From an uncultured Prevotellaceae bacterium (GTDB lineage: Bacteria > Bacteroidota > Bacteroidia > Bacteroidales > Muribaculaceae): 22,361 nucleotides of DNA. The notes beneath the pieces were generated by a model that saw only the letters and a list, made by a program, of their open reading frames with translations, was not told the DNA's origin and did not search any database. The position numbers were made by a program, and so were the translations under genes. Where the stretch lies: the NCBI GenBank assembly GCA_900556245.1, contig USOC01000002.1, positions 1 to 22,361 on the forward strand, written 5' to 3'. Positions 1 through 7,130 of the stretch are shown piece by piece. Positions within the stretch are counted from its first letter, which is position 1. The number at the start of each line of letters is the position of its first letter.

Positions 1-219
1 TATTTGGTCATCCTGTTGGCGGCATTTGTCTTGGCTGTGCCTGTGGCTGTCTATGCGGTCGGCCGCTGGCTTGAAAACTTCGCTTATCAGGTTCCGTTCT
101 GCAGGTGGCTCTTTTTTGCGGCTATTGCCGTTCTCGGCGCAGTCACGATTGCTACGGTTGTCGTGCAGTGCAGGCGCGCTGCAAAGGCTAATCCGGTTGA
201 CAGTTTGAAATATGAATAG
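1..219 (+). CDS. ABC transporter permease, FtsX/MacB type (3' end only)
   Basis: This is the last 72 residues of a permease that begins before the window; the frame is open from base 1. It shows two hydrophobic segments (about residues 2-22 and 35-55) and the C-terminal tail ANPVDSLKYE, nearly identical to the tail of the next gene (ANPVESLKYE). In MacB/FtsX-type permeases this is the last membrane helix and the short cytoplasmic tail. The next permease starts 21 bp downstream on the same strand, so the two are probably tandem paralogues in one operon. The substrate cannot be told from this fragment. I am confident of the family and have no view on the true start. Confidence 0.85.
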   Translation, partial: YLVILLAAFVLAVPVAVYAVGRWLENFAYQVPFCRWLFFAAIAVLGAVTIATVVVQCRRAAKANPVDSLKYE

Positions 220-240
220 AATTATTTTTGTAGACAGAAT

Positions 241-2529
241 ATGATGATTAAAAATTTGAGGCTTTTGTTTCGGCGGTTCTTCCTTTCTACCATGCTCAAT
301 GTGGTGGGACTGACGGTGGCGTTCTCCGTGTTTGTCGTGTTGCTGATGCAGGTGTACTACGACCGTACCTACAATTCCTCTATCCCGGACATCGACCGGC
401 TTTATCTGGTGCATTACTCGACCGACGGAGTCGGAAATGACATGTCGTGGGGCCCGGAATTCGCACGTCTGCGCAATGCGTCGGCGGGTATCGGGGAGGT
501 GTCGTTTATAAACCCTTTTGTGAAGAATTCGGTGTCCAAAATCCGAGGAAACTATTTCGACGATACGAGCTATCTGAAAATGGTGGGCTGCGAAATGCTT
601 GCAGGGCGTATTCAAGACCTGTATGGGAAAAACAAGGTATTCGTTCCGGAGAGCTTTGCCCGTAAATATTTCGGACGTATTGACGTGGTCGGGGAAGCGG
701 TTGAAGAGACCGGGACGCTCGTGGTTGGAGGTGTCTATCGTGACTTTCCGGAAAACTGCATGGCCGGCAACAATGTCTATATGGATGTCGATGTCGAGCG
801 TTGGATTCATGACAGCCGTACTTGGAATTTCCTGTCGCTCGTGAAGCTTGACAACCCGGAGGCGGGAAAACAGATTGTTGCCGACCTCGACGCCTTTGCC
901 GCCAACAGCGCCCGGCTCTACAACACATGGCGGAAGAAGACCTATAATCTCATACCCATAGCCGATGCCCGCTATGGACATGAAACTCATCTGATGCCTT
1001 CGGTCGACAGCCGGCAAGAACTCCTGCGCATAGCGATGGCTCTGATTGTGCTGGTCATTGCCGGCATCAATTTTACGAATTTCGCCGTTGCGCTTGCACC
1101 GTTGCGCTTGCGGAGCATCAACACGCACAAGGTGTTTGGCGCCACGCGCTTTGCGTTGGTGCGGATGCTGACCATGGAGGCCGTGGCGATTGCGGTTGTG
1201 GCTTTTGTCTTGGCTGTCGGGCTGCTTGCCGTGCTGTCGGGGACACCACTGGCGTCGCTCACTGAGGCCGGCATTGACTTGGTGGCCTATTGGCCGGTTT
1301 TGGTGCTGTCATTGGCTGTCGCTTTGGTTGTCGGTCTGGTGGCCGGCGTCTATCCTGCGTGGTTCATGACCCGCGTCTCGCCGTCGGTAGCGTTGAAAGG
1401 AAATTTCGGTCTGACTCGAAAGGGTGTGGCAATGCGCAATCTGCTGATTGGGTTTCAGTATTTTGCTTCGTTTGTGCTGATTGTGTTGTCGCTGACATTC
1501 TGGAAGCAGCGTGACTATATGATGAAAGCCGATTATGGCTTCGACCGTGACCGTCTCATTACGTTCGACATCAAAAAAGGTCTGTCGGATAAAATCGACG
1601 GGGCGATGGCCGAAATCGATCGGATACCGGGTGTTGAGGCTTGTTCCTATAGCTGCTTCCTGCTTGGCGCCGGAAGCAACATCATGGGTTGGACACGTCC
1701 GCTGGGCGACGAGGAGAATGCGCAGATCGACGCTTTTCCGGTGTCAAAGGATTTTTTGAAGACGGTGGGAATCAGAATAGAGGAAGGTCGCGATTTCCTC
1801 GACGGCGACTCGACGGCGATGGTGTTCAGCCGTGCCGCACAGAAGAGATGGCCTGAATTCATCAGACCCGGCAGTCAGTTGCCTTTTGGCGAAGTCGCGG
1901 GAATTGTCGGCGACGTGCAGTATCTTTCGATGAATTGGCTTTGCGCGAAACCCATGGCGTTTGTCATAGCCAAAGGTCAGTGGGACATACCGAACTACGG
2001 TTTTGTGCGTGTCGCCGCCAATTCCGACATGTTTGCGGTGATGGATGCGGTGAGAAAGGTCGTGAAGCGTTATGAGCCGGAATATCCTCTTGATGTGAAA
2101 TTCTACGACGAGCGGTTGGAGCAGGCTTACGACAACGAACAGCGGCAGGTGAGGCGCGTTTCGGCGGTTTCGTTTGTCGCGGTGCTGATTTGCGTTGTGG
2201 GCGTGTTCGGACTGGTCGTATTCGACAGTGAGTATCGTCGTCGAGAAATCGCCGTTCGAAAGGTGTTCGGTTCGACCACGAACCATATTGTCGGGATGTT
2301 TGTCAAAAAATATCTGGCAATATCCGTTGTCAGCTTTTTGCTGTCGCTGCCGCTTTCTGTCTATGCGTCCGACTATCTGCTTGCCTATCTGCCGCATAAG
2401 GCTGAAATCGGGTGGGGCGTCTATGTCGTTTCCTTTGTCGTTTTGTCGCTGGTGACCATGATTACTGTCGTGGTGCAGTGCTTGCGCGTGGCAAAAGCCA
2501 ACCCTGTAGAGAGTTTGAAATATGAATAG
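241..2529 (+). CDS. ABC transporter permease, FtsX/MacB type
   Basis: A 762-residue inner-membrane permease of the MacB/FtsX superfamily. It has an N-terminal membrane helix (about 17-42), a large periplasmic domain (about 43-260), a block of helices (about 262-380) ending near the SPSVALKG motif, a second periplasmic domain, and a C-terminal FtsX domain (about 640-762). The C-terminal domain contains RRREIAVRKVFGST, the coupling-loop region typical of this family, and ends ANPVESLKYE. The length fits the Bacteroidetes 'double-FtsX' permeases. Members work with a separate ATPase and move or release envelope substrates mechanically. No ATPase gene is in view, so it probably lies upstream. The ATG at 241 follows the previous permease by 21 bp, and the stop lies just before the barrel-protein gene. 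The substrate is unknown. Confidence 0.93.
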   Translation: MMIKNLRLLFRRFFLSTMLNVVGLTVAFSVFVVLLMQVYYDRTYNSSIPDIDRLYLVHYSTDGVGNDMSWGPEFARLRNASAGIGEVSFINPFVKNSVSKIRGNYFDDTSYLKMVGCEMLAGRIQDLYGKNKVFVPESFARKYFGRIDVVGEAVEETGTLVVGGVYRDFPENCMAGNNVYMDVDVERWIHDSRTWNFLSLVKLDNPEAGKQIVADLDAFAANSARLYNTWRKKTYNLIPIADARYGHETHLMPSVDSRQELLRIAMALIVLVIAGINFTNFAVALAPLRLRSINTHKVFGATRFALVRMLTMEAVAIAVVAFVLAVGLLAVLSGTPLASLTEAGIDLVAYWPVLVLSLAVALVVGLVAGVYPAWFMTRVSPSVALKGNFGLTRKGVAMRNLLIGFQYFASFVLIVLSLTFWKQRDYMMKADYGFDRDRLITFDIKKGLSDKIDGAMAEIDRIPGVEACSYSCFLLGAGSNIMGWTRPLGDEENAQIDAFPVSKDFLKTVGIRIEEGRDFLDGDSTAMVFSRAAQKRWPEFIRPGSQLPFGEVAGIVGDVQYLSMNWLCAKPMAFVIAKGQWDIPNYGFVRVAANSDMFAVMDAVRKVVKRYEPEYPLDVKFYDERLEQAYDNEQRQVRRVSAVSFVAVLICVVGVFGLVVFDSEYRRREIAVRKVFGSTTNHIVGMFVKKYLAISVVSFLLSLPLSVYASDYLLAYLPHKAEIGWGVYVVSFVVLSLVTMITVVVQCLRVAKANPVESLKYE

Positions 2530-2554
2530 AAATGAATTTGATAACAGAAGAAAA

Positions 2555-4888
2555 ATGAAAACCATGAAACTTAGAATGATTCTTTTGTCAGCGTTCGTCC
2601 TGTTTGCGACGGCACTGTCGGCCCAGTCTTTTGTGACGGGCAAGGTTGTCGAGCAGTCTACCTCCGATCCAGTCCCGGGCGCTGTCGTCGCTTTGATTGA
2701 AAACGACACGGCTGTTGTTGCACAGACACAGACCGCTCCTAACGGCGTGTTCTCCTTCAAGACGGCAGGTGGTGGCCGGCGGCTTGTGCGCGTCACGATG
2801 CTTGGCTACGAACCTGCGGCTGTAGCTGTCATTGGTGAGGGGGAGAAAATAGATCTCGGCTACGTCTTTTTGACGGAATCGTCGGTGCAACTTGACGAGG
2901 TGACTGTCTATGGTTCGGGAATTATTGAAAAAATCGACAAATATGTGGTGCTCCCCAGTGCCGGGCAACTCGACCGTTCGGCACAGACCATCGACCTCTT
3001 TTCCCAGCTTGATCTGCCGGGGCTGCGTACCGACCCGATTCTGCGCTCCATCAAGGTGGAGGACCGCAATCCGGTCTATCAGATTAACGGCCGCGAACAG
3101 CCGTTGAGCCGCATTCTTAACCTGAATCCGAAGGACATACTTCGTATAGAGTATTCCAATAATCCCGGCATCCGCTACATTGACAAGGGCTATTCGGGTG
3201 TCATCAACGTGGTGCTTCGGGAGCGTCCGCAGGGCGGGAGCGTCAATTTGCAGGCAAACAGCTCTTTGACCACAAAGCGAATCAACGGGGGGTTGCAGGC
3301 AACCTATAACTATAAGAAATCGGAATTTACATTGTCGTATTTCGGTGGCTGGCACGATTATGCCAAGGGGCGCAGTTTCGAATCGGAAAGCTATGTGCTG
3401 CCCGACGGGACAATTGGCCGCGAGCAGGAGGGCTTTACGAAAAAAATCTACAGCCAAAGCCATGGCGTGAGTCTTGAATACAACTTCGCTCCGGAAATCA
3501 ACACATTGTTCAGCGTGCGTGCGTCAGGGAATTTCTCTGACTCGCAAAACGACAACTACAACCGCATTACGGAGCGTCCGTGGAAGGGAACTCCTTACGA
3601 TTTCGAACAAGTAATCAACGGCAAATCCAATGGCGCCACGCCGTCGCTCGACTTGTTCTTTACCAAGCGCATGCGCCATCGTCAGACCATCGAGCTGAGC
3701 GCGGCCGGCGGCTACAGCGATTATCATTATGAACGTCCGCTCCGATATGTCTATGGAGACGGTTCGGATCTGCTTATCCGGAACGCCACCGACCATCAGG
3801 GCTGGTTTGCCAACGGGGAGGCGGTCTGGAACAAGGAGTTCAAGCGCATTGTGACGCGTTTCGGTGTGCAGCATTCGTTCAACCGTTCGGAAAATGACTA
3901 TGTCGACGGGCAAACCGCGCTTCAGACAAGTCACAATACTTACGTCTACGGCGAACTTCGCGGCAAAATCAAAAAAGTGTCGTATAGCCTCGGTACGGGA
4001 CTGAAAGTGTTTGACACGGAAAACAACACGATGCACAAGACGCATCTGACCAACAATACGGTTGTCAACGTGCTTTATCCGATGGGAAAGGGCTGGAGCT
4101 TGAACTATCTGCTCACTTATCAGCCAAATATCCCCTCTTTGTCTGACTTGTCGCCTGTTTCGACCCCTGTCAACGACCGCATCAATTACAGCGGTAATCC
4201 GAATTTGCGCCCGTCAAACTGGTTTTTCAACCGTGCACTCATTCGCTATAACAATAATAAAGGAATGACGTGGGCTTTCTGGCTTCGCTACGGAAGGGTG
4301 TTTAATCCCATAGTCGGCGGTTACGACTACGATGCCGCAAAAGGGGTGATGTCGCATCGTCCCGACAATCAGAATTATGACGACGAATTGGGTGTTCAGG
4401 TCAATTTCGGCTATCAGAATCTCTGGAATCACGTCAACATTTTTGCGGAGTGCGGTTACGGACATTTTGAAACTGACGGACACAATTACCACCACACGCA
4501 CAATAATTTCTTCAGTTCGCTGAATCTTAACGTCTTTTTCGGCCGCTGGCTTTTCTCCGGCAGTGTGACGATAACGCCGAAATCGACGTTGAGCGGCGAA
4601 CTCCTGACCAAATACGGGCGCAACAGCAACTTGGGCATACAATACAAGATTGCCAACAATTTCTATGTTTACGCTTCCTATAGCTATATGTTCCAGCGGA
4701 AAGGCTATATTTCTGAGTCGGAAAACCTTTCGTCCGTTCGTCCGGCGATGAGCCGTTTCGAGCAGCGCCATAACGCCAATATGGTGCAAATCGGACTGAC
4801 CTATAATCTCAATTTTGGAAAACGCCTGAACAAGCGAAGCCACAAGTGGGGTACCGGCAATCAGGACAGCGGCATAAAGCAGTTCTGA
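2555..4888 (+). CDS. Outer-membrane beta-barrel protein with carboxypeptidase-regulatory-like domain and TonB-type plug
   Basis: An outer-membrane protein of the Bacteroidetes 'outer membrane beta-barrel family' (PF14905-like). From the chosen start it has a signal peptide (MKTMKLRMILLSAFVLFATA, cleaved after LSAQ). Next come a carboxypeptidase-regulatory-like beta sandwich (about 25-110), a plug-like region with DEVTVYG and GYSGVINVVLRERPQGG, and a long barrel rich in aromatic alternation up to the terminal Phe. I chose ATG 2555 because it puts the signal peptide at the N-terminus. The upstream ATG 2522 overlaps the permease by 8 bp and adds 11 charged residues; ATG 2564 is also possible. 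It lacks SusC-specific features and has no SusD partner. Its place directly after two MacB-type permeases suggests it works with them, perhaps as an outer-membrane partner; that is inference. Confidence 0.9.
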   Translation: MKTMKLRMILLSAFVLFATALSAQSFVTGKVVEQSTSDPVPGAVVALIENDTAVVAQTQTAPNGVFSFKTAGGGRRLVRVTMLGYEPAAVAVIGEGEKIDLGYVFLTESSVQLDEVTVYGSGIIEKIDKYVVLPSAGQLDRSAQTIDLFSQLDLPGLRTDPILRSIKVEDRNPVYQINGREQPLSRILNLNPKDILRIEYSNNPGIRYIDKGYSGVINVVLRERPQGGSVNLQANSSLTTKRINGGLQATYNYKKSEFTLSYFGGWHDYAKGRSFESESYVLPDGTIGREQEGFTKKIYSQSHGVSLEYNFAPEINTLFSVRASGNFSDSQNDNYNRITERPWKGTPYDFEQVINGKSNGATPSLDLFFTKRMRHRQTIELSAAGGYSDYHYERPLRYVYGDGSDLLIRNATDHQGWFANGEAVWNKEFKRIVTRFGVQHSFNRSENDYVDGQTALQTSHNTYVYGELRGKIKKVSYSLGTGLKVFDTENNTMHKTHLTNNTVVNVLYPMGKGWSLNYLLTYQPNIPSLSDLSPVSTPVNDRINYSGNPNLRPSNWFFNRALIRYNNNKGMTWAFWLRYGRVFNPIVGGYDYDAAKGVMSHRPDNQNYDDELGVQVNFGYQNLWNHVNIFAECGYGHFETDGHNYHHTHNNFFSSLNLNVFFGRWLFSGSVTITPKSTLSGELLTKYGRNSNLGIQYKIANNFYVYASYSYMFQRKGYISESENLSSVRPAMSRFEQRHNANMVQIGLTYNLNFGKRLNKRSHKWGTGNQDSGIKQF

Positions 4889-4913
4889 CATCAGCCTGTC
4901 GCGTGTCTTTTGT

Positions 4914-4943
4914 CAAGAGCTTTGCCGGCCGGCAAAGCTCTTG
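4914..4943 (+). terminator. Perfect 30-nt palindrome, probable operon terminator
   Basis: The half-site CAAGAGCTTTGCCGG is followed at once by its exact reverse complement, 26 bp after the barrel-protein stop. As RNA it would fold into a very stable GC-rich hairpin with a minimal loop. There is no T-tract on either side, so it is not a textbook intrinsic terminator. It may stop or protect the 3' end of the permease operon, or it could be a protein site. It lies upstream of the lipoprotein promoter. Confidence 0.6.
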
Positions 4944-4962
4944 CTCGTATGAGACCTGCGAG

Positions 4963-4994
4963 CTTGTCGAAGTTTGATTTATTGCGTACCTTCG
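4963..4994 (+). promoter_or_regulatory. Probable promoter of the WG-repeat lipoprotein
   Basis: A CTTG at 4963-4966 is separated by 20 bp from TACCTTCG at 4987-4994, which matches the Bacteroides -7 element TAnnTTTG in 7 of 8 positions. The predicted start of transcription, near 5001, gives a leader of about 20 nt. Confidence 0.5.
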
Positions 4995-5021
4995 CAGTCG
5001 GATAACTGAAACGTATCGTTT

Positions 5022-6128
5022 ATGAAAGGATATATCTCTTACTTGCTTGCTTTGACTGTCTTCTTTTCTTTTTACAGTTGCGAGGAGCCGACACCCGGCA
5101 AATTCCGTTATGTGGCGGTTCGTGTGGAAAATGATGAGCTTTGGAGCATCCTCGACACTGAAAATGGCGAAATACTCGACCGCGCCAAGTTTCGTTATGC
5201 TCCTGCTATAGGTCCTGACGGAATTTTCTTTGTGGCTGACGGCATGGGACATTTCCGCTATTTTAGGGTAGACGAAACGGATGAGCCCATCACAGACAAA
5301 CGTTACACCCAGCCCGGGCTGTTCAATGGCGGTGTCACGCTTGCCGTCGAAGACGGTGGTACGATTAAGGTGGTCGACCGTGATTTGGACGTGGTTCGCG
5401 ATTTGAAGGGGGCGGTAGCGCAGGCAGTGGGTTTCAGTGACGGACTTGCCGCCATTTTCCAGTCAGGAAAGTGGGGATTTGTCAATACAGACGGTGATGT
5501 CGTCATTGAACCTGCTTTCTCACAGGTGATGCCTTTCTCGGAAGAAATTGCTTTGGCATCAGTCGGCGAACGGCTGCTGATGATCAGTCGTTCCGGAGAG
5601 GAAATCGCTTCTTTCGACGGCGCTCTTTATGGATTTGAGGGGACTCCTGTATTCAGTGAAGGTGTCTGCCCGTTAGTGAAGGGGAAAACCGTTGTGTTTG
5701 TCGACAGGGAGGGGCATGAAGTGCTTGCCGATGTACGCTTGCGTCCGGATGAGGCTTATGGCATGCATGGCGGTCGCAGCATATTCTTTGATGGCAATGG
5801 TTACGGCATTATGTCGAGAGATGGTAAGGTTGTCGTTAATGCTCAGTATTTCAGACTCTGCTATCTCGCACCTTCGCGCTTTGCGGCCGTCAGCAAAGAA
5901 GGACGTTGCGGTGTGATTGACGGTGATGGGAAGCCAGTTCTTCCGTTTGCCTATGACGATGTGGTTCAGGTGTCATCCTCGCTAAATCATTTTTTTGTTG
6001 CGGAGGGCGGTTTGTGGCGACTGGTGGATGAAGTGGGAAATGACGTCTCCAGTCAACGTTTCTCAGAATTCAGCACCACTGAAACCACTCTTTTCTACAA
6101 TGAGTCCTCAGGCTTCGTCGAGGAATAG
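5022..6128 (+). CDS. WG-repeat lipoprotein
   Basis: A 368-residue predicted lipoprotein. The N-terminal hydrophobic segment ends in FYSC with Cys20 as the lipidated residue, followed by Glu-Glu. Acidic residues right after the cysteine resemble the export signals that send some Bacteroidetes lipoproteins to the cell surface. The mature part is built of WG-type beta repeats. The clearest is GKWGFVNTDGDVVIEPAF (about 149-166); degenerate ones follow near 258-280 (NGYGIMSRDGKVV), 293-315 (GRCGVIDGDGKPV) and 329-349. WG repeats usually form a propeller-like scaffold and have no known catalytic role. The gene has its own promoter and faces cobO tail to tail across 48 bp. The function is not known. 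Confidence 0.88.
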   Translation: MKGYISYLLALTVFFSFYSCEEPTPGKFRYVAVRVENDELWSILDTENGEILDRAKFRYAPAIGPDGIFFVADGMGHFRYFRVDETDEPITDKRYTQPGLFNGGVTLAVEDGGTIKVVDRDLDVVRDLKGAVAQAVGFSDGLAAIFQSGKWGFVNTDGDVVIEPAFSQVMPFSEEIALASVGERLLMISRSGEEIASFDGALYGFEGTPVFSEGVCPLVKGKTVVFVDREGHEVLADVRLRPDEAYGMHGGRSIFFDGNGYGIMSRDGKVVVNAQYFRLCYLAPSRFAAVSKEGRCGVIDGDGKPVLPFAYDDVVQVSSSLNHFFVAEGGLWRLVDEVGNDVSSQRFSEFSTTETTLFYNESSGFVEE

Positions 6129-6176
6129 CTTTGACGGTGGCGTTCTTCGTTGTCAAGTTAACCCCAAAGCAGGTAC

Positions 6177-6713
6177 TTATCGGTCGATGCCGTTGCGGGA
6201 AAGTACCCCATTGCGGTAGTAGTGGTTCACCTCCTGCATTTCCGTGACAAGGTCGGCTGCGTCAATCAGCCATTGGGGAGCGTATCTGCCGGTAATGATT
6301 ATTTCCGTTCGGGGATTTCGTGCGGATAGGGCTTTCCTCACTTCGTCTTCTCCAATCAGTCCGAAATAGAGGGCGATGTTCAGTTCATCGAGTATAACCA
6401 CATCCCATTTCCCTTCCTTGAGCGATTGTGCGCATTCTGCCAGCCCTGCTGCTGCCAATGCTTTGTCTGTGTCTTCTGGATTGCGGCCGATGAAGCATCC
6501 GCGGCCGTATTGCCTGATTTCGATTTTGCCGAAGTCGTTTTCGGCAGAATTGAACAATTTGGCAATTTTTGTCTCATTGTATTTCATCGATTTCACAAAC
6601 TGGCCGATAAATACGTTTTTCCCGGCGCACAGCGCTCTGACGGCGAGTCCGAAAGCCGCAGTGGTCTTGCCTTTGCCGTTGCCCGTGTAGATTTGCAGAT
6701 ATCCTTTGTCCAT
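6177..6713 (-). CDS. cobO: Cob(I)yrinic acid a,c-diamide adenosyltransferase (CobO/BtuR type)
   Basis: A 178-residue ATP-dependent corrinoid adenosyltransferase. It moves the 5'-deoxyadenosyl group of ATP onto cob(I)alamin or a precursor in the cytoplasm, making the coenzyme form of B12. The P-loop GNGKGKTTAA is at residues 11-20, Walker B-like WDVVILDE at 103-110, and the C-terminal VTEM...NHYYRNGV segment is a family signature. Length is normal. No other B12 gene is adjacent, which fits a stand-alone salvage role in gut Bacteroidales. The start is fixed because the P-loop lies only 10 residues in. A TAACTTCG box ends 4 nt before the ATG, so the mRNA may have almost no leader, although no matching -33 box is seen. 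I see no clear terminator. Confidence 0.95.
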   Translation of the reverse strand: MDKGYLQIYTGNGKGKTTAAFGLAVRALCAGKNVFIGQFVKSMKYNETKIAKLFNSAENDFGKIEIRQYGRGCFIGRNPEDTDKALAAAGLAECAQSLKEGKWDVVILDELNIALYFGLIGEDEVRKALSARNPRTEIIITGRYAPQWLIDAADLVTEMQEVNHYYRNGVLSRNGIDR

Positions 6714-6788
6714 ATAGCGAAGTTAGTGATTATTCTCGTACGTTTTGTTACTCGGCGGTATTATAACATTTCGAAACGTATATAAAAG

Positions 6789-6813
6789 AAAAAAGTCCGC
6801 TTGTCAGCGAACT
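6789..6813 (-). terminator. Intrinsic terminator (minus strand)
   Basis: On the minus strand an 8-bp stem with one mismatch (AGTTCGCT/AGCGGACT, loop GACA) is followed by six T and then CTTTT. It is more than 300 nt past the DUF6377 stop, so it most simply ends a separate short transcript within 6789-6986. Confidence 0.8.
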
Positions 6814-6864
6814 CCATTTCTTTGTTGCTCTATTTCAAGCAACATTTTTACAAACCTAACATAA

Positions 6865-6955
6865 AACCATTATTCGAGACTTTACCGCATTTCACAACGA
6901 AGTAAAAATCAAATTCTAATACTCCATATATAATCGTAGTGTTTAACCATTATTC
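6865..6955 (-). repeat. Direct repeat GAATAATGGTT, two copies
   Basis: The 11-mer GAATAATGGTT occurs on the minus strand at 6945-6955 and again at 6865-6875, exactly 80 bp apart, both inside the candidate RNA. In an RNA these would be two unpaired-looking, AU-rich identical segments, as in antisense RNAs with duplicated seed regions. Confidence 0.7.
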
Positions 6956-6965
6956 TTTGGATATT

Positions 6966-6985
6966 GAAAGCATCTCTTTGCTTTC
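6966..6985 (-). other. Perfect hairpin at the predicted 5' end of the candidate RNA
   Basis: Seven-bp arms GAAAGCA/TGCTTTC enclose a 6-nt loop. The hairpin begins at the position predicted for the RNA's first nucleotide. There is no T-tract, so it is not a terminator. Confidence 0.7.
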
Positions 6986-6992
6986 GACATCA

Positions 6993-7000
6993 CAAAGGTA
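6993..7000 (-). promoter_or_regulatory. -7 promoter element of the candidate small RNA
   Basis: TACCTTTG on the minus strand matches TAnnTTTG fully. No TTTG is visible 19-20 bp upstream, so the promoter is only half supported. Confidence 0.4.
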
Positions 7001-7130
7001 TAATCGTTTTTCCACGTTTGTATCGCTATATAAACGAATATATAGATAAATATAACTATATAAAAATATAAATCACTAATATACAGATAAATATATGTAG
7101 TTTGTATAGATGTAAATATAAGTAATTATA
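7001..7130. other. AT-rich spacer downstream of the DUF6377 gene
   Basis: This is the rest of the 417-bp gap between cobO and the DUF6377 gene. It is extremely AT-rich. Related blocks AGATAAATATA (near 7044 and 7085) and AGATGTAAATATA (near 7108) recur. I see no ORF, hairpin terminator or promoter pair here. Confidence 0.6.

Larger units (their letters stand above)
6789..6986 (-). ncRNA. Candidate small RNA, about 198 nt
   Basis: No protein-like ORF is present here, yet the minus strand has the layout of a stand-alone RNA. A -7 box TACCTTTG (6993-7000) stands where transcription should start near 6986. The RNA would open directly with a perfect hairpin (GAAAGCA, 6-nt loop, TGCTTTC; 6966-6985). 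It then carries two copies of GAATAATGGTT 80 nt apart, a second perfect hairpin (TGTTGCT, 8-nt loop, AGCAACA; 6823-6844) and a strong terminator. I do not recognise it as tmRNA, RNase P RNA, SRP RNA or 6S RNA. It contains only tiny ORFs: 7 codons at 6950-6973, and 13 codons at 6909-6950 whose start overlaps the first ORF's stop as TAATG. A coding leader therefore remains possible. No convincing -33 box is seen. Confidence 0.45.

Noticed and set aside
1744..2796. A 350-codon open frame on the minus strand opposite the permease
   Set aside because: It overlaps two clear genes, has a basic low-complexity composition and no recognisable domain; it is a shadow of the coding strand.
2588..3463. A 291-codon minus-strand frame opposite the barrel-protein gene
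   Set aside because: It is antisense to a well-supported signal peptide and plug region, and looks like a shadow.
7021..7130. Repeated AGATAAATATA-like blocks
   Set aside because: They sit in extremely AT-rich, low-complexity DNA; irregular spacing and poor copies argue against an array or origin.
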